DNA from: Toxotes chatareus
Taxonomy: Eukaryota > Chordata > Actinopteri > Toxotidae
Direction of reading: 5' to 3'
DNA length: 64,000 nt
NCBI GenBank assembly: GCA_016801885.1
Contig: CM028895.1
Coordinates: forward strand, 16,512,001 to 16,576,000
Part shown: positions 1-14,200 of the stretch, one piece after another
Position numbering within the stretch: the first letter of the stretch is position 1
How the letters are laid out: each line of letters opens with the position of its first letter
Notes under the pieces: model-generated
What the model saw: the letters and a program-made list of their open reading frames with translations, nothing else
The model's database searches: none
Told to the model about the DNA's origin: nothing
Position numbers and translations under genes: made by a program

Positions 1-3000
1 AAGTCCACAACTCTGATGGAGCCAGACCCTTAAACCATAGAGCCAAGAACCCAAAAGCAACATTTCTGTGTGCGCTGAGACTGTCGAAACCACCTGCATT
101 GAACCAAACCAGGCTAGTGCTGGCTCTGACTGGGTGGAGGGTTGTTGTCGAGAAATAGAAACGGGTAAAGCTAACGAGGCTCAGAATCAGGGGCTATATG
201 GATCAGGAGAGCAATATTTATTTTTGAAAGCTGGTCAGACTCATAGCTGAGGAAAAAAAAACACTATTAAAGGCTTTATGTTCACTGAGACAATCAATGA
301 ACTTAAACAAGGTTTTTCGGGAGTGTCTCCCCACTCTTAACTAAAAAAAAAGTAATTAAAACACCATGCAATTAATGTGACAGTTGTGTCTTCTTGTACG
401 ACAGGTATCAACCGACTATGCTATCCACAAAGATTTCACAGCAATGCATGGCAGACCTAATACTGATGCAAAATCAATAACTATTACGATCAAAGACATA
501 TTACTTAGGTGACACTGACACTGGTGGCATAAGCTACAATGGCTCATCTGTTCTACAGCAAAAGTGAGGTGCAGCAAAACATATCAGAGACTTTAATCCA
601 AAAGTTTCATCCAAAAGCCTCAGTGCATCAAATGAATCACACTTTTAACCTAATCAAGAGACTGCTTCAAAGTACAACACTGTACATGGTGCCTTCAGTT
701 TAGTTCACAACATTCATGAAATAATCAATAACTCACCAAAACAACCTTCTATCCTAAACACCATCAGCAGCACCTCTCCCGTCACACCCATGCATGGCCT
801 CAAACTCCTCTGACCACACTCACTGGACAAGGAGAACCGATGCAATAAAATTCCTGCTTGTTAATCACAAAGCTGTCTGTGACACTTTGGATAAAATAAT
901 CAGAATTGGGGGAAACACAGAGGCATGTAAAAAAAAAAAAAAAAAAAAATGCAGAATTTTCCTTAGACTGAAACTGTCTCTCAAACTGCCCCAGTTCAAG
1001 TTACTTCTCCATGTTACGTTTCCAATATTCTTTTTTGTTAACTTATGTACCTGTACTGTATGAAATAGAGGTGGTGGCCTTTGAAAAGTTAACTGGGTAA
1101 TTAAAAGCCCATTAAGGAAAAAACACTAAAACAGCTTAATTTAAAAAAAAAAAATCAAAAATCTCAGGAGTGCCTAGAATTTGCTGCTCTCATCTCTGCC
1201 TGCCAACGCTGACTGTGATGACATCAGTGTTCAAAAACCCGCTAGTTAAGAGTGAGCAGTGGGCAGATTTTCTTACAAAACTGTATATTATATATGCATG
1301 TTAATCAGTATCAGCACACTTTCTGGATGAACTGAATTTAATGCTTGAGCCCATAATGATGTGTGGGAAAAAGTTACTGGCTTAGTATTTCTGGGGAGGT
1401 TAAATAGGAGTCAACTCGCTGTCTGTGGTTTAGAACTGTAAAATGCTTCCACATTGGCTGTGGTTTTTGCTTTTGTCCTTTCGTGATTACCACACAAGAG
1501 ATACTCGTCAGAGTGATGTGGCCCTGGGATGCCAGTCAAGTAAAACCCTCTATACTCTTCTCTGTCAATCAGTTGTTACTGAATACACAGACCTTTGTGG
1601 AGATCTTGTCCAAACATTACGATTAAACTTTGAGAAAAACTGTGTTCCACAGTGTGTAATGATCATGAATCACAGATCAAAAGGAAAATCCCAGAGAGAA
1701 ATAGAAAAATACAGTGTAAACAAACACGGTTACACATACGTAACAGATGTAGTGATATTGATATCTGTTTAGCATTCCTTTCTACACTTGCAGTTTTTGT
1801 ATCTGTAAAATGCAATTTGTGTTAGAGAGCAGGGCTTTTGTTGACAACAAAGATAAATACAGAGTTACCAGTTTATTAGGAACATCTGTAGATGTAGATG
1901 TGTTAAACACTATGTTCATTTTGGTGGTTTTTGATTGCATCATATTAGCATGTTTCTAATATTCCCCTCAGTATTTAAACAGAGATCAACAAAACAATAG
2001 ATGCTGTTTTGTAGTTATGTTTTCCTCTTCCTGCTCCATTCAGTGATACAAAAAACCGTAAACTGATAAGCTTCAAGTTTTTTTGGTTTGGTCATGGCCT
2101 AGACTCAAACAGGACTGGATCTGATCTTAAAATTGAATTGGACTCGACAACGGTGGTCCTGCCTCAAGCCAAGAAACAAAAGTCTCATTAAATTTCACGA
2201 AATAAGCACAAACACTGAACCATGAACATTGCATTCCTCCTGCACAACAGGATGTTCTGCCAATAGCATGAATTGGACATGGACGTTGGACATGGGAATT
2301 TAAGATGAAACTTCTAAAGGTGGAATTAAAACTTATCCAGCCTTAAACTACCTGGACAGTTGACCGCTGGATATTCGCTCTGTGACACCTGTGAAATGAA
2401 ACGAAGCACAGAGCTGAGGAAGGCCAGCCAGCTGTTCCCAAATGTCACCTGCGTCCTGTTGAGGATTTAGCTCCTGCGACAGGCTGAAGCACTGAATCAG
2501 ACCTATTACAGTTTCACATCCCAGCCATCATGTTCTCCAGGATCTAATTAGCACGGAATCCTAAAAGCACACATGCATGGACCCGAGCCCCCCTTCCTGC
2601 TCCTCATCACCATCACTGACTAATTTATTAATGATAAATGTACTTGATCCAAACTCTGACAGGATGATTTATGTGAGTAAGAATATGAGTATGCTTTCTG
2701 CATGGAAGATTTTAGAGAGTGTGATTTTTTTTTTTTTCCTGCCAATATAACTACATGAGAAATTCGCCTCCTGTCACTTCATCCCATGTATCTAAAAACA
2801 CAGTGGCTGATACAAGTTTTACACATAAATATGTAGTTTATCATCTTCATCTTTCTTTATCATCTCTTGCATTCATAAGTTTTTTATTTGATTTAAGAAT
2901 CATTTTGGATTTTTTTTTTTATTAAGATCCAGGGTTTAAGATTTTCCAATGGTGAGTATTTACACCCGATACACTAAAAGGCCCCAGTGAAAATTGTCTT

Positions 3001-6000
3001 GAATTGCTTCTTTGATCCCTCGCAACAGTTTTTGTGTTATGTGATTTATATTCACATCCAGCAACTCCTGTTCTTTTCCACCATGTCTGTGTATGTTGCT
3101 TGGAGTCAGATGTGCAGCCTGTTTGGCTGGATGCCATGAATTGTTTGTCCTTGAATGTGCGTTTAGTAATGTCAATTATTTCTAACTCTAGAAGTAACCA
3201 TAGTCTAAATTCATTTTCTGCATAAGTGTAACATCAACAACAGCCGGTATAACACAGTGTACAGTTGTAGTAGTGCACAAGATGCCATGGTGGTTTATCC
3301 ACACTCTACCCATACATTTAGGGGTACAGACACAACTTTTAACAATTTAACATGTATAAAGTATTTACCGTTAAATATAGAGGATGAGACAAGAAAACTG
3401 ACTTAAGACAGAGATTCTGAAGGAATCTGAAATATGGGATGTATTTGGGGCATAGGGACAGGACAGCACTGTGTGTCATTACTGCATCTCTTTCACAAAT
3501 GTGGATTTTATCTGCTATGAGCCCATTACTGAATCCACTTACTGAATTTGAATCCATTCAAATGCCAAAGAGCTACAACCTGACAAATTAAATGAAACAG
3601 AACCTAATTTATCTTGATAGAAACTGGTCTGAGCCAAAGATGCTCAGTATTTATTACGAAATAAACATAAATACATGTCATCATAAGATATAAAACGTGG
3701 ATTAAATGGGTTCGATATGTTGTCATGCCTTGTTTTTAATAAGATACTCGTATTGGAGGTCTTGATATAAATCTTAGTCTAAATAATGCATGTAATTCAG
3801 GATACATGAATCAGTGGTTCTGGTTTTTGTTCCTGAAATTGTCCGGTGTGATCAGATGGTGTCAGTGGAGAAGAATCAAAGACAAAAACACAGTCAAACA
3901 ATCTTCACAATGTTTGGCTGAGCACAGACACCGTCCTGCAGAGAGCGCTTTAACCAGACAACAACCAAAAATTTCATTCTCACCTGTCACCAAGATATTC
4001 ACAGAATTAACATTCATTAGTGACGGTTGATATGACCTGTTAGCAGGTCATGACATTTCTCATTTTGACTGTCAAAAGCAACAGTTGCTGCCAGTTATAT
4101 ATGACAAATTGCAATGTGAACATTCCTTTTTCACCCGTACACTTGGTATAACATAAGAACAGGGAGTTGCCCACTCGCAAGAGCAGCCAGGAGAAAGTCC
4201 TACAAAAGACCCTGCACAGTCGCTTCTGTTTGCACTCTGCCTTACTTAATTTGACTCTTTGTAAGACCTTGCCTGGCAATTTAACCGTCCAACAGGAGAT
4301 GACCTAGTTTCCTAGCCATGATGTAGTAGTCACATCACCTAAGCCACATCTCCTTAGCCTTGCTAACGGATCCTTGATTAGCCGTGCTAATAAAACTGTT
4401 TCTTCCACCTAATTAGCTTGCCAGCAGCTGACATTTAACATGCAAGCTAAAAGAATGGAATGGCACCAGATAAAGAAAGCTGAACTTCCAATGAATCAAG
4501 CGAAGCTGTGAAAGCAAAGTATTGTCCATGCCCTATTTCTCATGAATTTTTTCTTACTGAGGCCAAAACACACAATGCTTTCCCAGTGCATCCATGGAAG
4601 TTGCATGCGAAAGCTTGCTAACCCTGAGACCTTTGCTGTCACAGACTCTAGAAAGCAACCCTGGAGACATCTAATAAGAAAGAAGGAAGAGAGACAAGAG
4701 ATTTGATAACATGTTCATTAGCATTGGAGTTTAGCAAATCCAGGTATTTTTCCAAACCCCAGTCAGAACCAGACACCGATCACACCAGTGCACCCTAATC
4801 ATTTTTCATATTATGAAAAATACTGTAATTTTCTGGCAAGATTTTAGCACTGTAGAGGCCATTATGAATGGATTATGTCTTATTAACATGTTACTAATTG
4901 AAAGGGAAATGATAGTATGCTATGGCCAGGACCATGAAGTCATGTGCTCTGTATTTTTTCTGGAAATCTGGGGGTTTTCACAACTTGCAGATGGGTTTAC
5001 GTACTACAGTTTGGCAAATTTAAAAACTCTTGGCTTCAGCTTTTCAAACATGTAAGAAAATGATACATACTGAGGTGAACATGTCCTGATTAGGAATTTA
5101 TCATAGGGTTGGGAGGCAATACAAAAAACAATGTTTCCGAAACGCCTCATTGTAGCTCTTCAGGGGCCCTGTACTGTGTTGGCATATAAAAGTCAATAAA
5201 TCATCTACATTGCTAAAGCATACAGTAATCTTGAAAAACCTAAAAATAACTGGAAACGTTGGAAAACTGATCGCTGCCACAATGTTTTGATTACCATTTC
5301 ACAAGTTGCTTGCTGGTAGGGTTTACATCATCAGTACAAGAAAAATGAAACCTGAGTAGCTGAACAGCTCTCCTCTGCACGACTGAGATTATTTTGTTTT
5401 ACCGGCAAATTACCTCAATAAAACAGCAGGGGACACATTTGCTTGTCAGTCATCTATAAGCTGACATAAATGAAGATGTCGGCACATGAGGTGATTACCT
5501 GTTAATAATGCTCAGTGGGCATTGTTAGGCAGTGGACTTTCCATTGCTCCAAACCAATTAGCCAAGACTTGGGAATGGTTGTTTTCTTCTAACAGTGGGG
5601 CGTTATCAGAAAAACAAAGCTAAGATTGCACATTTACACAACACAAACACAAAAAATTGATGGATCATAAACTCATTTTGGAGATAACAATGGACAACAT
5701 ACAATAATATGTTCCATGTATATTTTCAGCTTTCAGAAATGAAATATACAGGGGTCATACAGACTACAGCGTTTCCGTGAAAGGAGTGGGTTTCATAACA
5801 GAATGCATTATTTGAGAATATTTTCTCTGTGATGGCCAGACAAATTGTGAATATGAGTTGGTATTTGATACACTCAGAGGGCATACTTCCTGGGGGAAGA
5901 AACATATGACAGTATTTCGTTTTGAAATGAAAAAAATCTGTTCAATGGAAAAAAAATGGAGAATATATCACATTTTCAATGGAATGACCTTTTCTTTGAT

Positions 6001-6673
6001 GGTCGCTTTTGTTGTGAGACTCGGCTCTCAAAGACCTTCGATGTAGAAAGAGAGGAGAAGGTCTTTAGACATCTTGAAATTTTCACTCAAGCAGGATAGC
6101 TTTAAATGAAAATGTTATTCAGCATTGATCCTTTTCAATATCAAAGAAGACATCCATGTTTAAACCTTTGCCCCGATGGTATAGTCTATACGTTTTTTTC
6201 TCTATGTAGAGGAAAAAACACAAAAATTAAAACCCCTGCATAGACCTCAAGTCTGAAAATATGTGTGCGCTGTCAAATGTACCTCAGTAAGGAGTTCACA
6301 TTTCATTTTAGGTTTTCCTCAGACCTATAATATAATCTGTCATATCTGGATTGTGTGAAGCGCCAGGAGCTGGACTTAATACAATGTGTCTTGGGTACAC
6401 ATGCCTAAATGTTTTTTCCCTGTTCTACACACTTATTAGATGTAGTAGCCCATTACAGTCTCCCAGGGGTTCACATTTGAAACAACAATCTAAACAACGC
6501 ACAGTAAAGCTTTAGATCACAGCTTTAGATGAAATATTTATGAAACATATGAAACATTTCTGAATTGCTGCCATTCCATTTTTCATACTACAGTACATAA
6601 TGTTGTGACATAATTACATAACATTATCCAATAAACCTCAAAGTTCAAAGCTTATTTATGATTAATCATATAT

Positions 6674-6712
6674 GAGAACCTAGATAGCTCCTTGATTGCT
6701 ATCTAGGTTCTC
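6674..6712. repeat. Perfect 15-bp stem hairpin
   Basis: GAGAACCTAGATAGC (6674-6688) and its exact reverse complement (6698-6712) flank a 9-nt spacer. No known element end or RNA family was recognised. Confidence 0.95.
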
Positions 6713-8303
6713 TCCGAACAAGTAAGTTTGCATCTCAGATGGATGCCCTGTCCTTACGAAGGTCACTAATGAATGGATGCCCTGTGATTTGTGAGCTGTT
6801 ATCTAAAGCAACAAACCAATACAACCGACCCTAACCCTAGACCCTATAATACTCAAGTGAGTAAAAGTTATTGACTTTAGTTTCAGATCATTTGAATGCA
6901 TTTCACCATACACCATTAGAAATGCTGTTTTGTTAGCATGAATCAAGCTGCAGGAATTTGCAAATAAGGAAAAAGCACAACAGACAAGACCAGAACCAAG
7001 AGGATTATCACAATCCGACACTGCAGTCCTGCAAAATGTAAATATAATTGTGAATATTTCCTTCCAGTTTAATCCTGTGCCAATTCATAAACACCAGAAA
7101 ACCTTTTTTAATAATCCACTCTATAAACCTGTGTAATCCATTACTAAAGGTTTTTCATACTTAAAGGATGATAGGGTATATCCCCCATAATATCCCTTCT
7201 TAATTATAACACAAAAATATATTTGACACTGATGATGCGTCCTCAGCCAAAACAAGCGTTTGTATCCAAAGATGGTTTTAAATATTCGTGTCATCGTGAC
7301 ACCTGAACAAAAGCAGTTCGATTATTTACAAAGAAAGAAGGGATCTTGATTTAACAAATCTTTTCTTTGGCAACAGCTCTAATGAGCACCTCCTAGCCAC
7401 TATTTTATTTTTAAACTTGGCTTTTTGTCAGTCTTGTACAAAAACACATTTTTTGGTATGCAAAACAACAACAACCTGCAGTATGCGGCGAATAATGTGA
7501 TATTCAAAGTAGCGAGATGCACTGTGTGTCCTAAGATCTTCATGATTAAAATAGATCGGCTTGTCAAGTTTGAATCTCCAAAATGACAACAAAGGAAAAC
7601 AGCCTCTCTTTCAACACCACAAGTTCCACAATGTCATTGCTACAATAACTGGAGACAGGACCACGTTTCTTCCATTTTTATGTCTGTCTTTTCACCTTCA
7701 GGCTGTCAATGCAACAATTCCACTGACCTCCAGATTATTATTCTTGAGTCTCAGACTGGCTGGGAAACTCTGGGAGGGGGGAACTGAAAGAGAAATACTC
7801 ACCCCTCCCTCAGCAACTAGCCTTGATGTGCCTTGAGCAAGACATAAACTCTGAATTACTCCACTTGAGCTGCTCAGAAAACGTTCGTTGTACTTGGCAG
7901 CTCCCAGTCGAGTAAATGTGTAGCAGGTTCAGATGTTATTCATCCTTTTCAGACTCAGTTAAAAAAAAAAAAAAAAATGCACAAATTCATGCACACACAA
8001 AATCACACACTCCGACTCGGACATCACACACACACACACCCGTTGTCCTCTTCACACTATTCCCGTGCATGACACTGAGTTAAATGGAATCTTTAATGGA
8101 CTTTAAGGGTCATCGGTGGCTGGCTGGGTGCGATAGCATCAGTGCGGCAGCTATGACACCACTGGGACGACTGGGGCAGCACTGGAATCAGACTGTGCTA
8201 ATCTGCCCGCAGGACTGACACTATCAGTAGGCTCATCTCTGCTGAGAATGAGATCCCTCTCACGACCTTCAGCAGATCCTTATCACACTTGGACAAAAAA
8301 CTG

Positions 8304-8325
8304 AGTGTGTGTGTGTGTGTGTGTG
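8304..8325 (+). repeat. (GT)11 microsatellite
   Basis: A short GT array, followed by further imperfect TG-rich sequence to about 8440. Confidence 0.95.
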
Positions 8326-8618
8326 CTTGAGTGTGTGGACTTGCAGCCAGTAACTGTAAAGTTGTGGCTGTGTGTGAACTGTGGGGATTGTTAGGAAGTC
8401 TGTCAAAAGCTTTTGAGTGTGTATGGATGTGTGTGGGGGGGCCATACAGTCCAGTGTGAATGCTGTATTTGGCCTCGACACTCTAAGTGCCTTTTTTTCT
8501 ACCACTACAAGGAAGCTTGCAGGCCCAGAGGCACCTTTTAAAAACACATAGAAAACTCATATTCTCTTACTGCTAGGGGCAGAAATTCAGATATTGTTGG
8601 TTTTATGTGCTGAGGTGT

Positions 8619-8813
8619 GAAAGGAATTGTTCAGCATTTTTGGGAATAAGCGCATCTCTTTGCTACCAGTCCTTTATGCTGGTCTGAGCTACTCTGCTGC
8701 CCCTTTTAACTTTATATTTAACCTACAGACGTGAGACTGGTAGGGAGTTTTTTCATCAAACTCTCAGCAAGAAACTGAAAGTGTATTTCCCAAATATCTA
8801 AGAATCCCTTTAA
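8619..8813. mobile_element. TTAAAGG-type MITE, internally deleted copy
   Basis: It starts gaaaggaattgttcagcatt and ends tatttcccaaatatctaaga followed by atccctttaa. The sub-terminal actctcagcaagaaactgaa matches the same family as 46850-47231. Much of the interior is missing. Confidence 0.6.
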
Positions 8814-9966
8814 GACACAGTATCTGTCCCTGAAACATCCGCTGCCACCCTTAACCCACTGGAACTTCATGAATGCTCCAGACATCAGAACATTGTTTTC
8901 ATGTATGAAAGGTCCTGTTCAATTCATGTTTCAAGTCTTTGAACTCCAAAAACACAATCCCATTCTCCTCCATTGCATTGAGGTGGTGAAGAGACCTTAT
9001 CTCAAAATTTTGGCAGACAAGAATTTAACTATGCATCACTAAGAGTGAGTGGGACAGTGTGTTTATTTGTAATGTGTGAAACCAGTCTCTTAAAATGAAC
9101 TGTGAGATCCCAACTGAACTTCAGGATATAAAACAGTTATTGCATTTAAAATGTGTTTTTCATTTGATATTTTGTACAATATTGCCAGGGATTTAATCAC
9201 ACTGTAAGCGTATAATATGCTACTGTGAGAAGTATCATTACTGCTTCTACTAGAATATCATATATTGCTATAAAGCAATGAATTTCCTTTAAAGAATTAA
9301 TAATCTCTGGGGGTCCATAGCTATTACTTTCATAAAACTGTCACACCAGATTCTTGATTTATTAAAATGCAAGTTATATATTCTGTATATGGATGTCAAT
9401 AGTGCCTTCATTCACAATGCAATTATGAGACAGTGCTACCACTTATTTACTAAAGCAAAGCTTTATGGATTTAAAGACACAATAACACCAAAATACAGAG
9501 ATCAACAGAATTGATTTGGTTCTTATTAAATAATAATAAGCCACATTGCTTTAGAGCAGTGAGAGAACTAAAATGAGAAAGCAACAACTGACAGGAAACT
9601 AATTAAATCGGTTACACACATGCCGACTTAGAATCATTGCAATTCAAAGACATTATCCATCGGCCAACACGCGATACAACATCTCCTGCTTTTTCATATT
9701 GTCTGTGAAAACAACAAAATGGATTTTCGTTACTTACATCGGTCATGAGCAATAGACAAAATTGTCCTATGTCTCACAAATCAGCCGTGCAGGGCCAGTG
9801 GTGATATTGTAATGACTGGATTTAGCACTGAGAGGAACAACACTTTATGGAAATCTGAATGAGGCTTATTCATGAGTGAGCACAGGTGGCTGCAATTTTT
9901 GTGCATTTGATTTTATGATTTTGGTGGATGCTTTTAGTATAAAATAATCAATATGGGTTCATTAAA

Positions 9967-10042
9967 ATGGATAGATACATAGATAGATAGATCGATACAT
10001 AGATAGATACAGATAAACTGATAGATACAGAGAGAGAGAGAG
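9967..10042 (+). repeat. Imperfect GATA-rich array then (GA)n
   Basis: ATAGATA/GATAGATA units interrupted by substitutions, ending in GAGAGAGAGAG. It is an old, degenerate tetranucleotide repeat. Confidence 0.85.
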
Positions 10043-11260
10043 GGATTGAGAAAGAGAGCAGCTGCAGCTGGGGTAGGAGGAAATTGAAAAGTGTTAATCA
10101 GCAGCTCAACTGTTTAATTGTAGAAGCGAATGAAAAATCCAATTTGTGTTTTTGCTATTGTCTCGCAAACCACACTCGTCTCTGTTTTATGCACCTGCAA
10201 TGGTTGATTAAATTGTGCTTAGAACCTGAAACAAGCCCAAACAACATAAAAACAAACCAGCTCTTGTAGGGTAGACACGATTTATGGCCCTGACACAAAA
10301 TTAAATTGTGTTTGCTATATTGTTACAGTTTAATTTTACGAACGATTTGCTATAATTCCAGTTTCCCTGAGCCAGACCTCGTAATACTTTCCTTTTTAAA
10401 AAGGCATTCCTAATCTTAACTCTTCCATAACTTTCAAATAAAAAAGGCAGGGGGAGAACAGATGAATGGAATGAAAACTCTGGTATGATTCATTTGCAGC
10501 AGGATTTGGGAGAGAAATGGGATGTTGTTTTGAAATCGTGCTTGGTAACCCACTCTGTATCTGTGGATTTGCAAATCAGAATTCATTTTCAGAGGGGGGG
10601 AGAAAGAGACAATAGGGTTCTTTCATTGTAGCAGGATGATCTGTCCTGCTCATTGAACACAAAGAGCTGATAAGACCACATGACTCAGCTGTGTCGCCTT
10701 TTATCACAGTGAGCTGCTGTGGAATCCATTATCTACCTTCTACAACAGCATCTACGACAGAATGAGAAACTGAGGCAAGAAGAGGACGAGAGGACGTACA
10801 GTAGGATTGATTTTGATGGAAAGTCTCCTGCACTGTCCTCTACAGTGGCTGTAGGTCCTGGGTCTCCAGCTGAAGAATAACGTGAAGCACATGGTAATGT
10901 GTTTCTTAATCCAAGGACAGCTTTCACACAACAACAGTTAAGCTACTTTATGTACACTAAAGCCCTTGAACAGCTTATTGCATGGCACTGCAATGATTCT
11001 TTCAAACACACAAGCAATATATAAGAAAGTGTAACTACAAGTCTGTTGCAATCTGCATTTCAGATCACTCCCAAAGTGCCCCGGTCTGGCACTGCCTCTT
11101 TGCTATCTGCAAAATCTGAGAGACTCAGAATGTCATGAAAAGGCTTAGCTTGTTAGTCATGCCAACTGGTAGCCAATTCTGTGTCAATATGGAAGAAGTG
11201 AGAGCAACATACAAAATGCCAGGATTCAGGATCAGGCAAGAAAAAAAGAGATAGGATGCA

Positions 11261-11355
11261 TGTTTTTAGCTGTACTAGCAGCATGGCTCTAGGGAATGTT
11301 GGTCTGTCAGTCGCATTGTTAGTGAAAGTATCTCGACAACTATAGCGTGCCATCA
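11261..11355 (-). repeat. RTE-like interspersed repeat, terminal piece
   Basis: Read on the minus strand this has the end of the same family: an equivalent of tatagttgtcgagatacttt, followed by gactgacagaccaacattcc and the block containing agagccatgctgctagtaca. It is a truncated, diverged copy. Confidence 0.5.
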
Positions 11356-13264
11356 AACCCTAAAGATGAACTGAAATACATTTAGTGATCTGTTAATTTG
11401 TTATCCATAGCACAACCATCAGCAACCAGTCTTTACTCATGAGATTTTGTGTCGCTTCAAATTTAACTGAATACAAGAGACGAGTGACAGTATGTAAACC
11501 TGTCCCTCTTTCTCACTGCTTAAAGTTAAACTGGGCTCAGGACATAAGTATTTTAAAACCAGGCTGCATCACACACATAAGAAGACATTTCACAGATGTT
11601 CCTCTCTTTAATCTCAAACATGCACACACACTACACGTTTTGAAAATAATGGTGCATCACACACTACAGGATATTATGGAGATTGTCGTGCCTGAGGGAG
11701 TAATCAGGGAACAACGCTCCACCTCATGTGATCTCAAGGGGAAGCAGATGTAAACTAAATGGAGACTATGGTGCAACAACTTGGAGTAAGGTTAGTAATA
11801 CTTTGCCGTGAGAAAAATCGAAAGCACGCTTAATGAGTGTGGATGAGAAAATGGTTGGGGAGACACAGTCTGCACGGGCTGTCTTTTCTTCAGTGGGAAC
11901 TGGAGGTGAGATTTTAACTGTCAGTTTTAATATCTGTCAGCAATGGCGTACAAGCTAATATTGGCCTCAAGGGCTAGAATGTTTACCGTTGCTTGACCAC
12001 ACCATCAGCTGCTCTGGGACTAACATTACTGGCTATTGTGAAAGTAATGACATAATCGTAATCATCCAGCTCCTAAACATAACACCTGTTTGATATTATC
12101 AGGGTGGCCCTGATGACTCTGCACGTAGTTGGGGAGGTTTAAAAGTGGATCTGCAAACCCTTGACATTACCAGAAAATTTGGCCCGTATATCGGTACCAA
12201 CCGGGGTCACCGATCAGATTCCTCCTCTGATTGTCAGGAGGGTTGCATCGAGGGTAAATCGGCCCAAAAGTCTTGTGGTCTGAGCACCACAGTAGTGATG
12301 ATAATATTGTGTCAAAGCTGAGAATTTGAGATGGTCCATGAGGGAGAGAGACACTGGAGCAGCACTCTAGCAGAGTAGGCAGTAGGTACAGATGTCCATA
12401 AGATATACTGTAGATGGGGCGTGATATTTATTCTGCACAGCCCGAGGCCAGTTTTATCACACTCCGCACTGCTGCAGCGATTCTGCTGCAACTTGTTCTC
12501 AGCAAAGATCATCATCACTGGCTGCAATGAGATACAATGGGATGAAGTGAATGAGCATATAACGTGCATTTTTGATCCATGACACTAAAGCGGCTGTACT
12601 CAATATTTTTATATTAGCAAGTGATTAAATTGCTATGTGTAATGTGGAAGGGGTCTATCTATATGTAAACTACTTATTATTCTGTGGTTTTACTGGCATT
12701 AGACTTCACTTGGTGAATGTTGAATTTGCCCAGAAAAAAGAAAAAAATTATTTTGCAACTCCAGGCTAAGGCTGGGGCTTTACAGTCGTACTACCTTAAC
12801 AAGTGGGCCGTTTCTGGCAGCCATGTTTACATGGGTGAGGTTGCATCAAACTGCCTGGTGCAGCATTTATTACCACTTCACTGAGAAAAATTAAGATAAG
12901 TGATGTTAGACTGTTCTGTGCTCAGGAACTCCCACATGGGATTCTTACTGCAAAGCATAGCCTGAACACTGACGGCTTAATGACCCAGTTCTCACTGATA
13001 ATCCACATGCTCTTAGACATACTGCATACAAACATTTAAAATAAGAAAACTGTCATTGTTATCTTGCTGATATCATTTAAATGTATACCAAAAAAACTAA
13101 AAAAGACAAATGCATGCACATACAGACAGAGATGCCCACAACCACACATTCAAATATACACACAGACAAAAACACAGCTATCACCCCTAAAGCAAGAGGT
13201 GTGTGCTGTTATCACTTTCAGGAGGATAAACAATGTTAGTGAGAATACTAATCTTGGTGTACCA

Positions 13265-13660
13265 GCTCAGAGCGTCTCCTCCATCGCCGGGGTATAAATA
13301 GCATAATTAGCCACGGGAGGAAACACAAATGCCACTTATCTCACTAACCGCTGCAAAGCGTTCCACATTCCTCATGCACATTTCTTCCTCCAATCCATCC
13401 TCCAGTGCCGCGCCTCTACGACACACTCAGTATCTGAGACTGAAGGGAAATTCAGGGATGCAGGGTTGGGAATGCAGGGAGCTGATGGGGGAGAAATGCC
13501 AATTTGCATTGAGTTAATATTCTGTTTCATCTGCAGGTTCTGGAGGCTGGAACGCTCAGACCTGAAGGGAGAGGGGAGTGCGTGTGAATGGGAGGTCTCA
13601 CGCCAGGTGTTTTACCAGGTGGCTGCGTACATGCATGACAAGAGGCACGCATATATCGGT
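13265..13660 (+). promoter_or_regulatory. Orphan TATA box with exon-like segment downstream
   Basis: A consensus TATAAATA at 13292-13299 is preceded by GC-rich catcgccgggg. About 240 nt later an acceptor-like tctgtttcatctgcag (ending 13536) and a donor-like tatcg|gtgaga (13658/13659) bracket about 122 nt with an open frame (includes SDLKGEGSACEWEVSRQ). No protein family was recognised, and a repeat or lncRNA origin is equally possible. Confidence 0.25.
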
Positions 13661-13673
13661 GAGAGCAGCCTCA

Positions 13674-13694
13674 CTCTCTCTCTCTCTCTCTCTC
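13674..13694 (+). repeat. (CT)n microsatellite
   Basis: About ten CT units directly downstream of a donor-like site at 13658/13659. Confidence 0.95.
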
Positions 13695-14059
13695 ACGCAC
13701 ATACACAAAGCAGCAGAAGGCGCTGTTGAAAGTCCAGCGAGTCCTGTCTCAGAGGTCATTGAGCCAGATGTTGTCCACTGATGCAGAGAGGAGCAGTGGG
13801 ACATTCAGTACAATAGGCCAGTAATACTCCAGCAGCCAGAAGGCATTGGCACAAAGCTGTGACATTTTGCTCAAATGTTTCAAAAAAAAAAAATAAGATA
13901 CAAACTGGTAACATTTTTTAAATCAAACATTATCAGGGTACAAGAACAAGTAAGTTTAAGTTGTAATTTGTAAGATTGATGAAAGCAGACCTCATTTTTG
14001 ACACGATTTACGCTTAGCATTTTTTTTCCCCATCAATAGCCATTCAGTGTACTTAGGTT

Positions 14060-14200
14060 CAGTAATTACCTCTCTGTAGAGTTTTAATTGTTAGTGGCGA
14101 AGTCCGCCATTCTCACCATGGATTCAATTTGCCTCCACATGCACGAGGGATTCATTACTGCTTCTAATTTTATCTCATTGATATCATCTCAACACTTTAT
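14060..14200 (-). repeat. Diverged copy of the 33660-34012 repeat
   Basis: Plus-strand gtggcgaagtccgccattct, catggattcaattt, cacgagggatt and taattttatctcattg align in order with 33757-33877. Both termini are missing or too diverged to see. Confidence 0.5.

Larger units (their letters stand above)
1..8618. other. Gene desert, no coding sequence seen
   Basis: Open frames here are short, start at random sites and have no family similarity. The longest (1443-1772, 109 codons) has no recognisable domain. A runs occur at 930-948, 1141-1154 and 7961-7977. Apart from the 6674-6712 hairpin and the GT array at 8304, no structured feature was found. Confidence 0.6.
8814..13264. other. Intergenic, no gene seen
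   Basis: AT-rich single-copy-looking DNA with the degenerate GATA array near 10 kb and one RTE-like repeat piece at 11261-11355. Short open frames show no known motifs. Confidence 0.6.

Noticed and set aside
1443..1772. 109-codon plus-strand frame
   Set aside because: No domain similarity, no splice or promoter context, in AT-rich desert.
6828..6842. Telomere-like CCCTAACCCTAG
   Set aside because: Only two units; no array, so an interstitial telomere is not supported.
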